Source: JAFANK01 sp036741695
Lineage (GTDB): Bacteria; Vulcanimicrobiota; Vulcanimicrobiia; Eremiobacterales; Eremiobacteraceae
Assembly (NCBI GenBank): GCA_036741695.1
Contig: DAINRU010000055.1
Location: 1 to 5,995, forward strand
DNA: 5,995 nucleotides
Direction: 5' to 3'
Shown here: piece after piece, positions 5,118 to 5,995 of the stretch
How the letters are laid out: each line of letters begins with the position of its first letter
Numbering within the stretch: the first letter of the stretch is position 1
Notes under the pieces: generated by a model
The model's database searches: none
The model's input: the letters and a program-made list of their open reading frames with translations, nothing else
Told to the model about the DNA's origin: nothing
Position numbers and translations under genes: made by a program

Positions 5118-5995
5118 GTGAAACGGATCGGGATAACCGGCGCATCAGGGTTCGTCGGCACGGCGCTCATCGCCGCGCTCCTCAAGCGTGGCGACGCGGT
5201 GCGCGCCTTCACGCGCGATCCTGCCGCCAAGGGCTTCCCCGACGGCGTCGAGGCGCGCCGGCTCGACCTGATGAGCGACGCGGATCCTAGTGTCGCAGCG
5301 GAGCACTTCGCCGGGCTCGACGCGGTCGTGCACCTGGCAGGCGAGACAGTCGCCGGTCGCTGGACCGCGGCCAAGAAAAAGCTCATCGGGGACTCGCGCC
5401 GGATCAGCACGCGCAATCTCGTGGCGGCCTTGCGAGCCTGCTCCCAACGGCCGCGCACGCTCGTCAGCGCATCGGCATCGGGCTACTATGGATCGCGCGG
5501 CGACGAGCCGCTGGATGAAAGCGCGGCACCGGGCGATGACTTCCTCGCGCGAGTGTGCGTCGATTGGGAGGATCAGGCGAACGCGGCGAGCTCGTTTGGC
5601 ACCCGCGTGATCTGCTTGCGGCAAGGGCTCGTCCTTGGCCGAGACGGAGGCGCGCTTGCGGCGATGCTTGGGCCGTTCCGCTCATGTGCCGGCGGTCCGC
5701 TCGGCTCGGGCGCGCAGTGGTGGCCATGGATCCACCTCGAGGACGACATCGCGCTCATCCTCTTCGCCATCGACCGCGACGACGTCGCAGGCCCCCTCAA
5801 CGCCGTCTCGCCCGATATCGCAAACAATGCGCGCTTCTCACAGGCTCTTGGCCATGCGCTACGCCGGCCATCGCTCGCCTTCGCGCCCGCTCTTGCGCTG
5901 CGGGTTGTGCTCGGCGAATTCTCAGAGACGCGCCTCTCAAGCCAGCTGCTGCTGCCGGCCAAGGCGGAAGATCTCGGCTTCGTCTGGCGGCACGA
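5118..5995 (+). CDS. TIGR01777/SDR39U1-type NAD(P)-dependent epimerase-like protein, 3' end cut by the window
   Basis: 292 codons of an extended short-chain dehydrogenase of the TIGR01777 (YfcH/SDR39U1) family, usually about 300 residues, so only some 10-20 C-terminal residues are missing. The start is GTG 5118, six bases after GGAG. The N-terminal nucleotide-binding motif TGASGFVG is at residues 7-14. HLAGETVAGRW (72-82) is highly typical of the family. SASASGYYG (117-125) carries the serine and tyrosine region of the active site. WWPWIHLEDD (201-210) matches the conserved substrate-side motif. The end, LLPAKAEDLGFVWRH, is the beginning of the DUF1731-like tail. The enzyme should be a soluble cytoplasmic sugar-nucleotide epimerase-like oxidoreductase, though no firm substrate is known for the family. 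It is divergent from the PEBP gene and looks like ordinary chromosomal content rather than part of the peptide locus. Confidence 0.93.
   Translation, partial: MKRIGITGASGFVGTALIAALLKRGDAVRAFTRDPAAKGFPDGVEARRLDLMSDADPSVAAEHFAGLDAVVHLAGETVAGRWTAAKKKLIGDSRRISTRNLVAALRACSQRPRTLVSASASGYYGSRGDEPLDESAAPGDDFLARVCVDWEDQANAASSFGTRVICLRQGLVLGRDGGALAAMLGPFRSCAGGPLGSGAQWWPWIHLEDDIALILFAIDRDDVAGPLNAVSPDIANNARFSQALGHALRRPSLAFAPALALRVVLGEFSETRLSSQLLLPAKAEDLGFVWRH

Overview
This is a GC-rich bacterial window (roughly two thirds G+C by eye, genes with strong G/C bias at third codon positions). It comes from a draft or metagenomic assembly, because it contains a run of exactly 100 N. I cannot assign a lineage. 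No tRNA, rRNA, CRISPR array, transposase or phage gene is visible.

Positions 1-4630 hold a transcription unit on the + strand that I read as a modified-peptide (RiPP) locus related to lasso-peptide clusters. A terminator-like hairpin (4-35) ends whatever lies upstream. Next comes a very small gene (270-377, 35 residues) with its own ribosome binding site. Its product has the leader signature Y-x-x-P-x-L (YTAPKL) and a tail with two cysteines (ECPSFFPTCKD), which fits a precursor peptide. A second strong intrinsic terminator (417-453) follows and would act as an attenuator between the abundant precursor message and the enzyme genes. The enzymes are two different HPr-kinase-like P-loop proteins (711-1613 and 1610-2566), a fusion of an S24/S26 signal-peptidase-like domain with a PF14907-type nucleotidyltransferase (2566-4158), and a PqqD-like peptide-binding protein (4370-4630). 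Start and stop codons overlap from gene to gene (ATGA, TGATG, GTGA), so the enzymes look translationally coupled. The stretch from 4155 to 4369 shows a reading-frame conflict that may be a frameshift in the PqqD gene.

The likely logic is as follows. The PqqD-like protein grips the YxxPxL leader and presents the precursor. The kinase-like and nucleotidyltransferase domains modify the core, and a protease removes the leader. The two enzymes that define a classical lasso pathway, the transglutaminase-like B2 protease and the asparagine-synthetase-like cyclase C, are not in the visible sequence. Either they are elsewhere, or they lie in the gap at 4644-4743, or this is a different peptide-modification system built from lasso-type parts.

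Right of the gap the content is ordinary. A secreted PEBP/YbhB-type protein on the - strand is cut off by the gap, and a TIGR01777/SDR39U1-type epimerase-like protein on the + strand runs off the window end. They are divergent across 87 bp with a small hairpin. The half-missing PEBP gene suggests the real gap is larger than 100 bases, if the two flanking contigs are correctly joined at all.
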